The position numbers and the translations under genes were made by a program. Below the pieces are notes generated by a model that ran no database searches, had not been told where the DNA came from, and saw only the letters and a program-made list of their open reading frames with translations. Source: Candidatus Thermoflexus japonica (GTDB taxonomy: Bacteria > Chloroflexota > Anaerolineae > Thermoflexales > Thermoflexaceae). From it: DNA of 57,208 nucleotides. Where the stretch lies: contig BEHY01000009.1 in the NCBI GenBank assembly GCA_002898735.1, positions 1 through 57,208 of the forward strand, read 5' to 3'. Below are positions 1 through 9,356 of the stretch, piece after piece (positions within the stretch are counted from its first letter, which is position 1; the number at the start of each line of letters is the position of its first letter).

Positions 1-115
1 CTTCGATCAGGGCCTGGCCCAGGCCCTGGCGGACCACCTGGGGGCGCCCTGCTATACGCTCCAGGAACTGAAGGCCGAATCGCTTTACTCCACGGTGCGG
101 TCGGCGCTGCGGTAA
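1..115 (+). CDS. C-terminal tail of a VWA / magnesium-chelatase-D-like protein (partial)
   Basis: Only the last 37 codons are in the window, ending at the TAA at 113-115. The tail contains GLAQALADHLGAP and a YTLQEL...LYSTVR stretch, which resembles the C-terminal end of the von Willebrand A domain in magnesium chelatase subunit D and related VWA proteins. There the chain ends with a GLA..LA..LGA..Y.L.EL..E.L...VR pattern. Everything upstream, including any MIDAS motif or AAA domain, lies outside the window, so the assignment rests on a short tail and is tentative. Confidence 0.5.
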   Translation, partial: FDQGLAQALADHLGAPCYTLQELKAESLYSTVRSALR

Positions 116-169
116 GCAGCAAAGGGAGCAGCTGGAATCGGATTACAACCCCCAAACTCCGGACGCGGG

Positions 170-346
170 ATGCGCGCGGCGCTCGTTCTCCTCCATCAGA
201 TACTCGCTCGCCCCGGTATCCGCATTCATCAGCGCAGGGACATCGATCGTCCCCGGAGCTTCTATCTCGGCGCGGCGATCAGCGCCCTCACGCTGTTTCT
301 CCTTTGGCCGCTGATGTGGGCGTGGATGGCGCGCCGAGCGAGGTAA
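170..346 (+). CDS. possible small single-pass membrane protein, 58 aa
   Basis: An ATG at 170 opens 58 codons ending with TAA at 344-346, in the gap between the VWA-like tail and the glycosyltransferase on the same strand. The first half is basic (LARPGIRIHQRRDIDRPR). The second half is one hydrophobic segment (YLGAAISALTLFLLWPLMW) closed by a basic MARRAR end, which is the shape of a single transmembrane helix with a positive-inside flank. The ribosome binding site is weak (GGACGCGGG). I recognise no family. It could be a real small membrane protein co-transcribed with the next gene, or chance. Confidence 0.35.
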   Translation: MRAALVLLHQILARPGIRIHQRRDIDRPRSFYLGAAISALTLFLLWPLMWAWMARRAR

Positions 347-364
347 CGACCGGAGCGGTCCGCG

Positions 365-2620
365 ATGCCTCGTTTTCCGATCTGGAGGACTTGCTCTCTC
401 CTCCTCATCGCCTGGGCGCTCCCGCTGGCCCTCTGGCGTCCCATGCCCGCTCATAACGACGAGGCCTATGTGGTCTGGGCCATCCGCGCCCATGATCTCC
501 CCGGGCTGCTCGCCACAGAGCTCCGACTGGATGGCCAGCCGCCGCTTTATCCCCTCCTCCTCTGGGGGATCCAGCAGCTCCCGCTCTTCCGCCCCGTTCC
601 TATGCTGTATCTCGCCGGCCTCCTCCTCGCCTTCCCCTTTTACCCGCTGATGGCCCGGCTGGCCCGCTCCCTCGGCGGGAGCATGGCGGGGACGCTGCTC
701 CTGGCCCTTCTGGCCTTCAATCCTCTCGTGGCCAGCATGATGATGTTCCTGCGGGCGTATTCCCTCACGCTGATGCTCAGCGCTCTCACCCTCTGGCTGG
801 CGTGGCGGGCGGATCGCCGCCCCACCCTGGCCCGCGGGCTGGCCTGGGGGCTGGCCGGCCTCGCGCTGATCTCCACGTTCTACTACGGGGTCTTCCTGAT
901 CGCCGCTGCTTTTCTTTGGCTTCTGCGGCCGCCCCGGGAGATCCGCCGCTGGCGAATGGCCTTCCTGGGGATGATGCTTCCCGGCCTGGGGGGGATGTCA
1001 TGGGCAGGCCTGGCCCTTGCCCCCGCCATCGCGATCGTGGCCCGCCATCAGGGGAACCCCGGCATTCGCCCCGGACCGCTATGGATGATCGCCAATCTCT
1101 GGCTCACCCTATGGAACGGGTGGGCGGTGGACGTCCGCTTCGCCCTGGCCATGGGGGCTGTGCTGGGGATCATCTTCTCCGCGCTCATGATCCGCGCGAT
1201 CCGCCGGGGGCTCCCTGCGCCGGGGTTCCTTCTCCTGACCGTGGCGCTTCCCCTGGCGGGCTTCCTGGCGGCCGGATGGCGCTACAATTTCTTCGCCGCG
1301 CGTTACGCCGTGGTCGCCCTGCCTCCGCTCTTCCTGGCGATGGCCCTCGCCCTGGCCCGCGCGCCCCATCGAAGCCAGGCTGTCGCCATCGGATGCGCCG
1401 GGCTGATCGGGCTGTTCGGGCTCTCGCGGGTCGTCGTCGCGTATCAGGCGTTGCCGGAGAACAACCCCTGGTATGCGGAGATCGCCGTGGAGCTTCTGGG
1501 GCGTGTCGCTCCCGGCGAGGTGGTGATCGTGCAGGCGCCATGGCATTATCAGGCGCTGCTCATGGTGGCCCCGGACGCGCCCTGGCAGCTTTTCGACCTC
1601 AACGAGGAAGACCGCTGGCGGAAGGCCTTGCGGGACCGACCAGTCGTCTGGTTCCTGGGGGTTCCGGCCTATCGCGGGAACTGGGAGCCTGTCGAGCGCG
1701 CCATGGAGGGCTGGATCCGGGAGGAAGTTCGGGCCTGGCCTTCCCCTGCGGACGCGGTTCTGATCCGCTATGTGCCGCCGGTGGAGACCCCTGAGTGGCG
1801 GGCTCTTGGAGCGGTCTTCGAGGGAGGGCTGGTCCTGGAGGCGATGGCCCTGGATGCCGAAGGTCCACCCGGGATCCTGCGGGTGGGCCTGCAGGTGCAG
1901 GCCTCGCGCCCGATCTCCCGCTCTTACACGTTCTTCATCCACCTGCTGGATCCGGAGGGGCGCTGGATCACCGGCAGCGACGCGGAGCCCCCGGTTCCCA
2001 CGAGCGCGATGGAGCCGGGTGTTCCGGTGGTTTTCTGGCGCGCGCTGCAGGCTCCGGCCTGGTTGCCGGCCGGAACTTACCCGGTGACCGCCGGCGCGTA
2101 TCCCACCGGATCCGGGGGATGGCCGCGTCTGCGCGCTCAGGACGGGAAAGACGCGGTTCCGCTGGGGATCGCACGGGTGCGCGCTCGACCGGCCCTTCTG
2201 GAGAGCCGTTCCGCCACGCGGTGCGGATCCCTGACGTTGAATCGCTTTACTGCGATCCGCCTGACGGCCTACCGGCAGGAGGGGCCGGACATCTTCCCGG
2301 AACCTGGCCATCCGGATCGTTTATGGGTTCAGGGGATCTGGCGTGCGGAGGTGGACCATGTTGCGCCGCCCGAGCTGATGGTGGATGTAGGGGGGAACGT
2401 TCAGGCTCTGAAGCCAGGGGAACCGCTAACGCTGGAAGTTCGATACCCGGCCGGCCAGATGGCTGCTTCTCACTGGGAAGGCGAGGTGGCTCCTGAACAG
2501 CGCACGCTCCGGCTGATCGTCGCCTGTCCGGGCGGCCGGGCGGAGTTTCCCGCCCTGACGCTATCCCGACAGCGCTGGCGCTGGAATTACAGCTGGATCT
2601 TCTGGAACCGGATGCCATGA
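365..2620 (+). CDS. ArnT/GT39-like membrane glycosyltransferase with C-terminal beta domain
   Basis: A 751-residue integral membrane protein of the GT-C glycosyltransferase fold, the class that transfers a sugar from a polyprenyl-phosphate donor on the outer face of the membrane. Near the N-terminus the first extracytoplasmic loop carries the acidic pair expected of the family (HNDEAY, D32/E33), followed by DGQPPLYP at about 56-63. Many hydrophobic helices follow up to about residue 350. From roughly residue 490 the chain changes to a soluble, beta-rich region (SYTFFIHLLDPEG near 519) that recurs in the next gene and again at 53412-55325. It lies 114 bp before its paralogue on the same strand. 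Donor and acceptor cannot be read from the sequence. Confidence 0.8.
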   Translation: MPRFPIWRTCSLLLIAWALPLALWRPMPAHNDEAYVVWAIRAHDLPGLLATELRLDGQPPLYPLLLWGIQQLPLFRPVPMLYLAGLLLAFPFYPLMARLARSLGGSMAGTLLLALLAFNPLVASMMMFLRAYSLTLMLSALTLWLAWRADRRPTLARGLAWGLAGLALISTFYYGVFLIAAAFLWLLRPPREIRRWRMAFLGMMLPGLGGMSWAGLALAPAIAIVARHQGNPGIRPGPLWMIANLWLTLWNGWAVDVRFALAMGAVLGIIFSALMIRAIRRGLPAPGFLLLTVALPLAGFLAAGWRYNFFAARYAVVALPPLFLAMALALARAPHRSQAVAIGCAGLIGLFGLSRVVVAYQALPENNPWYAEIAVELLGRVAPGEVVIVQAPWHYQALLMVAPDAPWQLFDLNEEDRWRKALRDRPVVWFLGVPAYRGNWEPVERAMEGWIREEVRAWPSPADAVLIRYVPPVETPEWRALGAVFEGGLVLEAMALDAEGPPGILRVGLQVQASRPISRSYTFFIHLLDPEGRWITGSDAEPPVPTSAMEPGVPVVFWRALQAPAWLPAGTYPVTAGAYPTGSGGWPRLRAQDGKDAVPLGIARVRARPALLESRSATRCGSLTLNRFTAIRLTAYRQEGPDIFPEPGHPDRLWVQGIWRAEVDHVAPPELMVDVGGNVQALKPGEPLTLEVRYPAGQMAASHWEGEVAPEQRTLRLIVACPGGRAEFPALTLSRQRWRWNYSWIFWNRMP

Positions 2621-2734
2621 CCGATCGGCTACGGAGCGGATTTGCTTTCATCTGAGCCTCACGGCGCAATTACGAGGGGCATCTCCTTGCACAGCGGCCG
2701 ACCTGGATCTTCCCTGCTGAGGCCTGGTGGGTCT

Positions 2735-5014
2735 ATGGATGGCTTTTCCTTAACCGTTTCGAACGCTGAGCGCCGGATCCGCCGGCATCCGCCTGAATGG
2801 GGGATCCGCGCTGGCGCGCTGGTAGCCACCGCTTGCGCTTTCGGGGCGGCGCTGGCCCTGATGCCATGGGATCTGGCGCTGTTCGACGAGCAGCATGTGC
2901 TCTGGCAAGTCAGCTCCTATAGCTGGGTGGGGGTGGCCCGCAACCTGATGCGGGACAGCCACCCGCCGCTGTATTACTGGCTGGTTAAGGGGTGGCGGGA
3001 GCTCGGCGGCTTCGATTCCCCCTGGGCGTATCGGTTCTTCTCGATCGTCCTGGGGTTGCCGGCCCTCCCCATCGCCTTCCAGGTGGGGCGTCAGTGGGGA
3101 GGGCGCCGGCTGGGCCTGGCCCTGGTGGCGGTGTTGATGCTCAACCCTTTTTACCTGTTCCTGCTGGTCCTGATCCGCATGTATGGGCTGGTGGTGGCCC
3201 TGGGCGGGCTCTCCATGTTTCTATGGGCTCGTCTGTTGCGGCGGCCTGCCACCCTCCAGTGGCTCGCCTGGGCTCTGGTCCAGGGCGCCCTGATGTTCGC
3301 TCACTACTATGGGCTGCTCCTCATCGGCGTGCAATGGCTGATGCTCCTGATCCGTCGCCCCCCTGGATGGCGCATGGGCGGATCGGCCGCGCTTCCCTTC
3401 ACGCTGGCCTTCGCCGCCTGGATCGCCCAGGCTTATGAGGGAAGCCTGGAAAACACAGTCCGGAATCTCTCCCAGATCCCAATCCGCCCGATGCCGTGGG
3501 AAGTGCTGGGGCATCTCTGGGCCAATCTCCTCATCGGGCCGCTCGCTGATGGAAGGCTTGCGAAAACCCTCGCCGTAGGGGCCGGGGGGCTCATCGGGCT
3601 TTTTCTCCCCTTCCTTTACTCCGGGAAGAGGCGGATTCAACCCGAGCTGGCGATTGTCGCGTTGCTCCCTCTGGTGATGGGGGCGCTGATCGCGCTGCGC
3701 TGGCCCTTTTTCGCCGCCCGCTATTTCACCATGTCTTTGATCCCCCTGCTCGCGCTGATCCTCTCCATCCTGCAGGGTTTCCGATGGAAAGGGGCGTTTC
3801 TGATCCTGATCCTGCCCGGCCTGATCGGGGTCGCCAGCTTTCCGGTGATGAATCTCCCCGTGGGTCCGGTGTTGGATCAGGATCCTCTTGCTCGGACGCT
3901 CGAAACGCTGACGGCTTCGGATCCGGTGCTGGCCCAGGCGCGCTGGCATCTCCTGTGGTCCGGGAACTCGGGGCTTTCGAGCTATGAGTGGCCGGATCCA
4001 GCGCAGCGCGCTCAGGGGATGCGCCGCTCCCCTTCGTTCTGGTTCATTGGGGTCACCCTTTATCGGGCGGACTGGGAGGGCTGGCTGCGGGGCCTCCAGG
4101 CTACCCACCTCATCGACTTCCAGGCGGAGTTCCCCCACGAAATCCCCGAATACCGGGCCAGCGTCTTCCATCTGGTTCGCCGGGTTCCGGCCGCTCAATG
4201 GACCCATCTGAATGCCCGGTGGGCCAATGGGATCCGGCTGCATGATGTGGGCTGGACGCAGGAGACGGTGAAGCCCGGTCATTCCGTGCAATGGCACCTC
4301 AGGTTCTCGGTCGATCGGCCGCTCGATCGCCGGTGGACCCTTTTTGTGCACCTGGTGGATGAGGCGGGGCGGCTGTGGGCCAACTGGGACGCGGAGCCGG
4401 AGCCGCCGACCGATCAATGGATCCCGGGTCGGGTTTACGACATCGGGCACAGCCTTCTGGTCCCTCGCGTTGTGCCCGCTGGACGTTACCGGGTCCACAT
4501 CGGCTGGTATGAGACGGGGGCGGGGGGGTTCCCCCGGCTTCCCCTGCAGGGGGGGCAGGGGGATATGCAATCCATCGGTGAGATCGAGATCCTGCCCCAG
4601 GAAGAACCCCCACGATGGGGCACGCGAGTCGGTTCCTATGTGGAGCTGAATCCCCCCCAGATCTCCCTTCGATCCAGGCCGGATGGGCGGGAGGTCTGGG
4701 TTCGAATGCAGTGGCGGAGCCGGAGTTCGGCCTCCTTCGCCGGCTGGCAGCTGGTCCTGGAAACCCCCGATGGGCCGGTCCCGTTGCAGCGCCTGTATCC
4801 GGTTCCGGGGGCGATGGTCCATACCCCGGGATGGGTGCTGGAAGCCTGGTCCAGCCCGGCGCTTCCGGGGGGCCGCCCCGCCTTACGCTGGCTGGAGATC
4901 CGCTACGAGGGGCAGCTCCTGACCCGCCGCCCGATCTGGCTCTTCCCTCCTGACGTCCGGTGGAGCTATGACTGGCTCTTCCAGAACCGGACCGGCCTCC
5001 CGGGGAGCGGTTGA
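2735..5014 (+). CDS. ArnT/GT39-like membrane glycosyltransferase, second copy
   Basis: A 759-residue paralogue of the preceding gene. The loop motif is FDEQH (D51/E52) with HPPLYYW at about 76-82, as in GT39/GT83 enzymes such as ArnT and protein mannosyltransferases. A multi-helix membrane core is followed by a beta-rich C-terminal domain (WTLFVHLVDEAG near residue 533). The reading frame is open up to 2642 from a TTG, but the ATG at 2735 is preferred because it directly precedes a hydrophobic-helix architecture of normal family layout and has a GGTGGG purine run just upstream. Probably the outer-leaflet transferase of the same glycan pathway as its neighbour; the substrate is unknown. Confidence 0.78.
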   Translation: MDGFSLTVSNAERRIRRHPPEWGIRAGALVATACAFGAALALMPWDLALFDEQHVLWQVSSYSWVGVARNLMRDSHPPLYYWLVKGWRELGGFDSPWAYRFFSIVLGLPALPIAFQVGRQWGGRRLGLALVAVLMLNPFYLFLLVLIRMYGLVVALGGLSMFLWARLLRRPATLQWLAWALVQGALMFAHYYGLLLIGVQWLMLLIRRPPGWRMGGSAALPFTLAFAAWIAQAYEGSLENTVRNLSQIPIRPMPWEVLGHLWANLLIGPLADGRLAKTLAVGAGGLIGLFLPFLYSGKRRIQPELAIVALLPLVMGALIALRWPFFAARYFTMSLIPLLALILSILQGFRWKGAFLILILPGLIGVASFPVMNLPVGPVLDQDPLARTLETLTASDPVLAQARWHLLWSGNSGLSSYEWPDPAQRAQGMRRSPSFWFIGVTLYRADWEGWLRGLQATHLIDFQAEFPHEIPEYRASVFHLVRRVPAAQWTHLNARWANGIRLHDVGWTQETVKPGHSVQWHLRFSVDRPLDRRWTLFVHLVDEAGRLWANWDAEPEPPTDQWIPGRVYDIGHSLLVPRVVPAGRYRVHIGWYETGAGGFPRLPLQGGQGDMQSIGEIEILPQEEPPRWGTRVGSYVELNPPQISLRSRPDGREVWVRMQWRSRSSASFAGWQLVLETPDGPVPLQRLYPVPGAMVHTPGWVLEAWSSPALPGGRPALRWLEIRYEGQLLTRRPIWLFPPDVRWSYDWLFQNRTGLPGSG

Positions 5015-5172
5015 TTTTCAGCGGGCTTTGGGGACCGGGTCGGTGGCCGGAGGCGGCCGGCCCAGCCTCCCCCTTTCTCCCCTATGTCCCCAAAGGGCCA
5101 TGGGGAGGGAGAGAAGAGAGAGACTACCCCCGCTCTTTCCATTCGAGCTCCCTGGCGCCAGGCCCCATCTGC

Positions 5173-6057
5173 TCAGAATGTCCCCTTGAGCTCCTCCAGG
5201 CGGTCGATGAAGGATGCGGGAGCGAACAGCCATGCGTGGTAGCCGGGATCGTAATACCGGCCCCGGAAAGGATAGGGGTTGCGCACGATCTTCGGGTCCA
5301 GCCCCTTCGAGCAGACGATGAAGCTCCACCAGTTGCACGGATATGTGGAATAGGGCATCGGGATGGTCTCCACATACCGGAAGAGCTGACCCAAGGCCCC
5401 CCGCACCATCGGCGCCTCATACCCCAGATATCCTTCCCGGAACAGGGATTCGGAAAGGTGCAGGGCCAGCATCCCCTCCTCGGTGAGATGCTCCGCGCAC
5501 AGTCGGAAGAACACCGGATCGAACAGGCTGCGGGCCAGCTCCGCCAGAGGATCGTTGGAGTCCAGCAGGATCACATCGTAGGCATCCGGGTGTTCCTCCA
5601 GGAAGGTGCGCCCGTTGCCGATGATCAGCCGGACCCGCGGGTCATCCAACGAGGAGGCGAACTCCGGCATATGCCGGCGACACAGCTCCACCACCCGGCC
5701 ATCCACCTCCACGACGGTCACTTCTTCCACCGTGGGATACCGCAGGGCCTCCCGGGCCACCCCGCCATCTCCCCCGCCAACCACCAGCACCCGGCGCGGG
5801 TTCGGATGGGCCATCATCGCCGGGTGGACCAGGGACTCGTGATAGAAGAACTCGTCCCGCTGGGTGAACTGGATCACGCCGTCCAGGACCAGCGCCTTGC
5901 CCCAGTTTTCGAGCTCCAGGATGGCGATTTCCTGCAGGGCGCTCCGCTCATGGGCCAGCACCCGCCGGACCTGGTAGACAGCGGTGATCGTGCTTTCCTC
6001 GGCGAAGGTCAATCGCATCCCTTCGAAGGGCTCTTCGGCCAGCGCTCCCTGAGCCAT
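5173..6057 (-). CDS. speE: spermidine synthase (polyamine aminopropyltransferase)
   Basis: A 294-residue cytoplasmic enzyme that transfers the aminopropyl group from decarboxylated S-adenosylmethionine to putrescine or a longer polyamine. The family pattern is clear. There is an N-terminal beta domain with LVLDGVIQFTQRDEFFYHE, the nucleotide-binding glycine motif VVGGGDGGVARE (about 92-103), VVEVDG, and the catalytic DSNDP acidic motif near 166-170. The ATG at 6057 is preferred over the upstream in-frame ATG because GGGAGGATGGAGA immediately precedes it. The gene converges on the glycosyltransferases and lies downstream of tRNA-Lys and its terminator. In thermophiles this family often makes longer polyamines; which one cannot be decided here. 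Confidence 0.93.
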   Translation of the reverse strand: MAQGALAEEPFEGMRLTFAEESTITAVYQVRRVLAHERSALQEIAILELENWGKALVLDGVIQFTQRDEFFYHESLVHPAMMAHPNPRRVLVVGGGDGGVAREALRYPTVEEVTVVEVDGRVVELCRRHMPEFASSLDDPRVRLIIGNGRTFLEEHPDAYDVILLDSNDPLAELARSLFDPVFFRLCAEHLTEEGMLALHLSESLFREGYLGYEAPMVRGALGQLFRYVETIPMPYSTYPCNWWSFIVCSKGLDPKIVRNPYPFRGRYYDPGYHAWLFAPASFIDRLEELKGTF

Positions 6058-6175
6058 TCTCCATCCTCCCGATCGGCGTTGGGATGGGTCTTGTGCTTCC
6101 CGGATCATTTCCAGGGGATAGCCGGCTGCTCTTTCAGGCCGGCCCTTCAGGCCCCCCAATCCGTCCATCCGATGG

Positions 6176-6222
6176 TGGAAAAAGCAAAAAGCCTTCCGCG
6201 ATGAGCCCATCGCAGAAGGCTT
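6176..6222 (-). terminator. rho-independent terminator behind tRNA-Lys
   Basis: Arms 6189-6203 and 6208-6222 pair over 15 positions with a single mismatch around a 4-nt loop. On the minus strand the hairpin is followed by TTTTTGCTTTTT. It lies 7 nt beyond the tRNA 3' end and separates the tRNA/his transcription from speE. Confidence 0.85.
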
Positions 6223-6229
6223 CCTCAGG

Positions 6230-6302
6230 TGAGGCGGGTGGGACTCGAACCCACAACCGTCGGCTTAAAAGGCCGCTGCTCTGCCGGTTGAGCTACCGCC
6301 CC
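6230..6302 (-). tRNA. tRNA-Lys (UUU)
   Basis: The minus-strand sequence folds as a full cloverleaf of 73 nt. The acceptor stem is GGGGCGG/CCGCCTC (one G-U pair), the D stem GCTC/GAGC, the anticodon loop CTTTTAA gives anticodon TTT, and the T arm is GTGGG-TTCGAGT-CCCAC with discriminator A. The 27-43 position is a G-A mismatch. CCA is not encoded (the next bases are CCT), so the 3' end must be added by tRNA nucleotidyltransferase. It sits about 220 bp beyond hisD on the same strand. Confidence 0.95.
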
Positions 6303-6520
6303 ATGCCGCAGTTTAATTCTAATCGGCGTGGCGGGGGGTTGTCAAACGCCCCTCCTAGGGCAGGGCTTTCCGAAAATCTTACCCATCCGGACAGGAGGTG
6401 GAGGGAGAAGGCGGGGGGACGCTCCCCACAGCCCACCGGAAGGGAGCGAAAGCCCCCTGCACCCCCTGTCTCTTAGAACATTGAAAAGCCCTGGTGGAGA
6501 TCCCCATCATGTTGGCTGCC

Positions 6521-7834
6521 TCAGGAAGTAGAGGAGGACGCAGGCAGGTCTGGAAAGCGGATCCGGATGGAGGCGGCATGGGCGTGGAGCCCCTCCACGT
6601 CCGCCAGCGTGGTGATCACCGGGGCCAGATGGCGCAGGCCCTCTTCGGTCAGGGCCTCCACCTCAATCTTCTTCACAAAGGTATCCACGGAAACCGAAGA
6701 AGCCACGCGGGCCCAGCCCCCGGTCGGCAGGGTGTTGTTGGTGCCGGTGGCGTAATCCCCGGCCGCCACGGCGGACCAGGGGCCCAGGAACACGGATCCT
6801 GCGTGGCGGATGGCCGGGAGGATCGCCCAGGGATCCCGGGTGTAGATGGCCAGATGTTCCGGGGCGTAGGCGTTGCACACCTCGATCGCCGTTTCCATGT
6901 CCGCGGTCACGATCAGCCCCCCATAGGTTTCCAGCGCCTGGCGGGCGATGGCCCAGCGAGGGAGGGCAGGGCCCTGCCGCTCGATCTCCTTCCGCACGGC
7001 CCGGGCCAGCGCTTCCACCGGTGTCACCAGGAGGCATGAGGTCTGGGGATCGTGCTCGGCCTGGGCCAGGAGCTCCGCGGCGACCCAATCCGGGCGTGCC
7101 GTCTCATCGGCCAGGACGATCACCTCGGTGGGACCGGCCAGCATATCGATGGCCACCTCCCCCATCACCAGGGCTTTGGCCGCCAGCACATAGATGTTCC
7201 CGGGCCCCACGATCTTATCGACTTTGGGAATCGTCTCCGTGCCCCAGGCCATCGCGGCAATGGCGGCCACCCCGCCCACCAGGAAGAAGTCGGTCACGCC
7301 GGCGGCATGGGCAGCGGCCAGGACGGCCGGATGGCGCCCGGCGGGGGGGGTGCAGGCGACGATCCGGCGCACCCCGGCTACCGAGGCCGGGATCCCCAGG
7401 GCGTGGACGATGGTGGGATAGACGGCCCGGCCACCCGGGATATAGAGCCCGGCCGAATCCAGGGGGCGGACGATCTGCCCGGCGATCACCCCCGGGGCCA
7501 TTTCCATCAGCCAGATGGGCCGCTCCCGCTGGGCCTCGTGGAACCGCCGGACGGCCCCGGCCTCCCGACGCAGCGCCTCCCGGACCTCCGGGGACAGCTC
7601 CTCCCAGGCGGCGGCCATCGCCTCCCGGCTCACCCGCCAGCCCTCCGGCGGCCAGTCTATCCCATCGAAGCGCCGCAGGTAATCGATAACCGCCGCATCC
7701 CCTCGCCGCCGCACGTCCTCCAGGATCGCCTTCACTTCCGGGAGGACCTGCTGGAGATCCGCCCGGGCACGCATCAGCAGGCGCTGTCGCGTTTCCGCAT
7801 CGAGGGCTTCCCAGCGATAGATCTCGATGGCCAT
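6521..7834 (-). CDS. hisD: histidinol dehydrogenase
   Basis: A 437-residue zinc enzyme that catalyses the last two steps of histidine synthesis, histidinol to histidine with two NAD+. The protein is full length for HisD and contains GPGNIYV (NAD/zinc region), AGPTEVIVLAD, the AQAEHD metal and catalytic segment, and the PEHLAIY motif that carries the catalytic Glu-His pair. A GGGAGGA ribosome binding site precedes the ATG at 7834. It is the last protein gene of the his operon on this strand, 109 bp after hisIE. hisB, hisC and hisG are not in the window. Confidence 0.97.
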   Translation of the reverse strand: MAIEIYRWEALDAETRQRLLMRARADLQQVLPEVKAILEDVRRRGDAAVIDYLRRFDGIDWPPEGWRVSREAMAAAWEELSPEVREALRREAGAVRRFHEAQRERPIWLMEMAPGVIAGQIVRPLDSAGLYIPGGRAVYPTIVHALGIPASVAGVRRIVACTPPAGRHPAVLAAAHAAGVTDFFLVGGVAAIAAMAWGTETIPKVDKIVGPGNIYVLAAKALVMGEVAIDMLAGPTEVIVLADETARPDWVAAELLAQAEHDPQTSCLLVTPVEALARAVRKEIERQGPALPRWAIARQALETYGGLIVTADMETAIEVCNAYAPEHLAIYTRDPWAILPAIRHAGSVFLGPWSAVAAGDYATGTNNTLPTGGWARVASSVSVDTFVKKIEVEALTEEGLRHLAPVITTLADVEGLHAHAASIRIRFPDLPASSSTS

Positions 7835-7943
7835 CCTCCCTCCCCTTCGGTGAGGTTTCCCGGAGCAGGGTAGGGGCCTTCCGCCTCCTCGGTTCTGTCC
7901 TCAGGCTCCCGGGGGAGAACCCACCTAAAAGCTCCAGGGCTCC

Positions 7944-8606
7944 TCATGGGCGCTTCCCCGGGATCGTCCCCATCCCCCGTCGCTCGGACAGGACTTCCAG
8001 CACGGCATCCCAGCTCAGCCCCCGGGCCACCAGCCCAACGGTCAGCATGTAGAGGAGATCCGCGGCCTCCTCCAGAGACCGCCGGTCCGATTGGCGGCTC
8101 AGCGCGAGAGCGACCTCGATCGCCTCTTCGCCGATTTTCTTCGCGATTTCATCCGGCCCGGCCGCAAGAAGCTGAACGGTGTAAGAGCCTTCTATCGGGT
8201 GCCTCTGCCGATCCTGCACCACCTCCTCCAGCCGATGGAGGATGTGCCCGGATGGAGGGGGAAGCTCCTCGCCGCGAAGTTCCCGATGGAAGCAGCTGGG
8301 CCGACCGGTGTGGCAGGTGGGGCCGGCGGGGATCGCCTGGACCAGCAGCGCGTCCCCGTCGCAGTCCAGGCGGATCTCCACCACGCGGAGGACGTTCCCG
8401 GAGGTTTCCCCCTTTCGCCATAGCCGCCCGCGGGATCGGCTCCAGAAGTGCACCAGCCCGGTCTCGAGGGTGCGCTGGAGCGCTTCATCGTTCATCCAGC
8501 CCAGCATCAGCACCCGGCCGGTTCGGGCATCCTGGACGATGGCGGGGCGCAGTTCCACCGGTTCAGACCCGGAGCTCCAGCCGGAAGGGGTTGAAGTCGG
8601 TGTCAT
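7944..8606 (-). CDS. hisIE: bifunctional phosphoribosyl-AMP cyclohydrolase / phosphoribosyl-ATP pyrophosphatase
   Basis: A 220-residue fusion catalysing steps two and three of histidine synthesis. Residues ~17-110 are the HisI domain with [16 protein letters not shown], the Mg/Zn site DCDGD (81-85) and cysteines C82, C98 and C105 ([12 protein letters not shown]). Residues ~115-205 are the HisE domain with [11 protein letters not shown] and [12 protein letters not shown]. The ATG at 8606 has AGGAGGA about 11 nt upstream and makes the gene overlap the end of yhhQ by 44 bp, unusually long for a coupled pair. A GTG at 8558 would remove the overlap but has no ribosome binding site. Confidence 0.95.
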   Translation of the reverse strand: MTPTSTPSGWSSGSEPVELRPAIVQDARTGRVLMLGWMNDEALQRTLETGLVHFWSRSRGRLWRKGETSGNVLRVVEIRLDCDGDALLVQAIPAGPTCHTGRPSCFHRELRGEELPPPSGHILHRLEEVVQDRQRHPIEGSYTVQLLAAGPDEIAKKIGEEAIEVALALSRQSDRRSLEEAADLLYMLTVGLVARGLSWDAVLEVLSERRGMGTIPGKRP

Positions 8607-9285
8607 AGTCGTAGTAGTCCTCCTGTTCCAGGCGCTTCAGGGTTCCCACGATCAGATAGGTCACGGGCGTCATCACCGCCTCCACGCCGACCTTGAAGAG
8701 ATAATTGGTCAGCACCAGCGTGGCGAACAGGCTCCACGGGAAGACGCCGGCCAGCGACGCAATCCCCACGAAGACCGCCGTGTCCACCAGCTCCCCCACC
8801 AGCGTGCTGCCGATGGTTCGGGTCCACAGGTAGCGGCCGCGGGTGAGGATTTTCATTTTGGCCAGGGTGAAGGAATTCGCGAACTCGCCGGACCAGTAGC
8901 CGAGGAGGCTGGCCAGGACGATGCCGCCTGTGCTCATGCCGCCCAGGATGGCCTCATAGGCCCGCTGCCCGGCGTATCGCTCCCATTCCGGATCCCCCGG
9001 CAGGACGCGGACGATCCAGAGGATCAGCGCGCTCAGCGCCAGACACGCGAACCCGGTCCAGATCACCCGGCGGGAGCGACGGTAGCCGTAGACTTCCGTC
9101 AGGATGTCCCCGAAGATATAACTCACCGGGAAGAGGATCGTGCCGGCGTCGAAGGCGAGCCGCACGCCGAAGAGGCTCACCCCCCAGTCCACGATTTTCG
9201 CCGACGAGGCGATGTTGCTGACGATGAGAACGGTGACGAAGAGGGCCATCACCAGGTCGAAGAAGCGATAGGGGCGTTGCTGCAT
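8563..9285 (-). CDS. yhhQ: queuosine precursor transporter (YhhQ/VUT family)
   Basis: A 240-residue, roughly six-helix inner-membrane protein of the YhhQ (COG1738, VUT) family, whose characterised member imports 7-cyano-7-deazaguanine or related queuosine precursors. Family hallmarks are the loop [26 protein letters not shown] and later GEFANS and [15 protein letters not shown]. The start at 9285 is chosen because GGAGGACGTGG lies directly before this ATG; an alternative start at 9342 lacks such a site. It sits inside the his operon between hisF and hisIE, where no functional link to histidine is obvious. The high charge of its C-terminal tail comes from the part that overlaps hisIE. Confidence 0.88.
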   Translation of the reverse strand: MQQRPYRFFDLVMALFVTVLIVSNIASSAKIVDWGVSLFGVRLAFDAGTILFPVSYIFGDILTEVYGYRRSRRVIWTGFACLALSALILWIVRVLPGDPEWERYAGQRAYEAILGGMSTGGIVLASLLGYWSGEFANSFTLAKMKILTRGRYLWTRTIGSTLVGELVDTAVFVGIASLAGVFPWSLFATLVLTNYLFKVGVEAVMTPVTYLIVGTLKRLEQEDYYDYDTDFNPFRLELRV

Positions 9286-9356
9286 CCACGTCCTCCAGCG
9301 TTGTATATCTGTGCGCCGGCAGGCTCGGGCCGGAGCGGTCACCTTCCGCCACCCGC

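Noticed and set aside
3221..4822. A 533-codon open frame antisense to the second glycosyltransferase
   Set aside because: Low-complexity Pro/Arg/Gly/Gln-rich translation without any fold or family pattern. It is a GC-rich codon-usage shadow of the real gene, like several other long antisense frames in the window.
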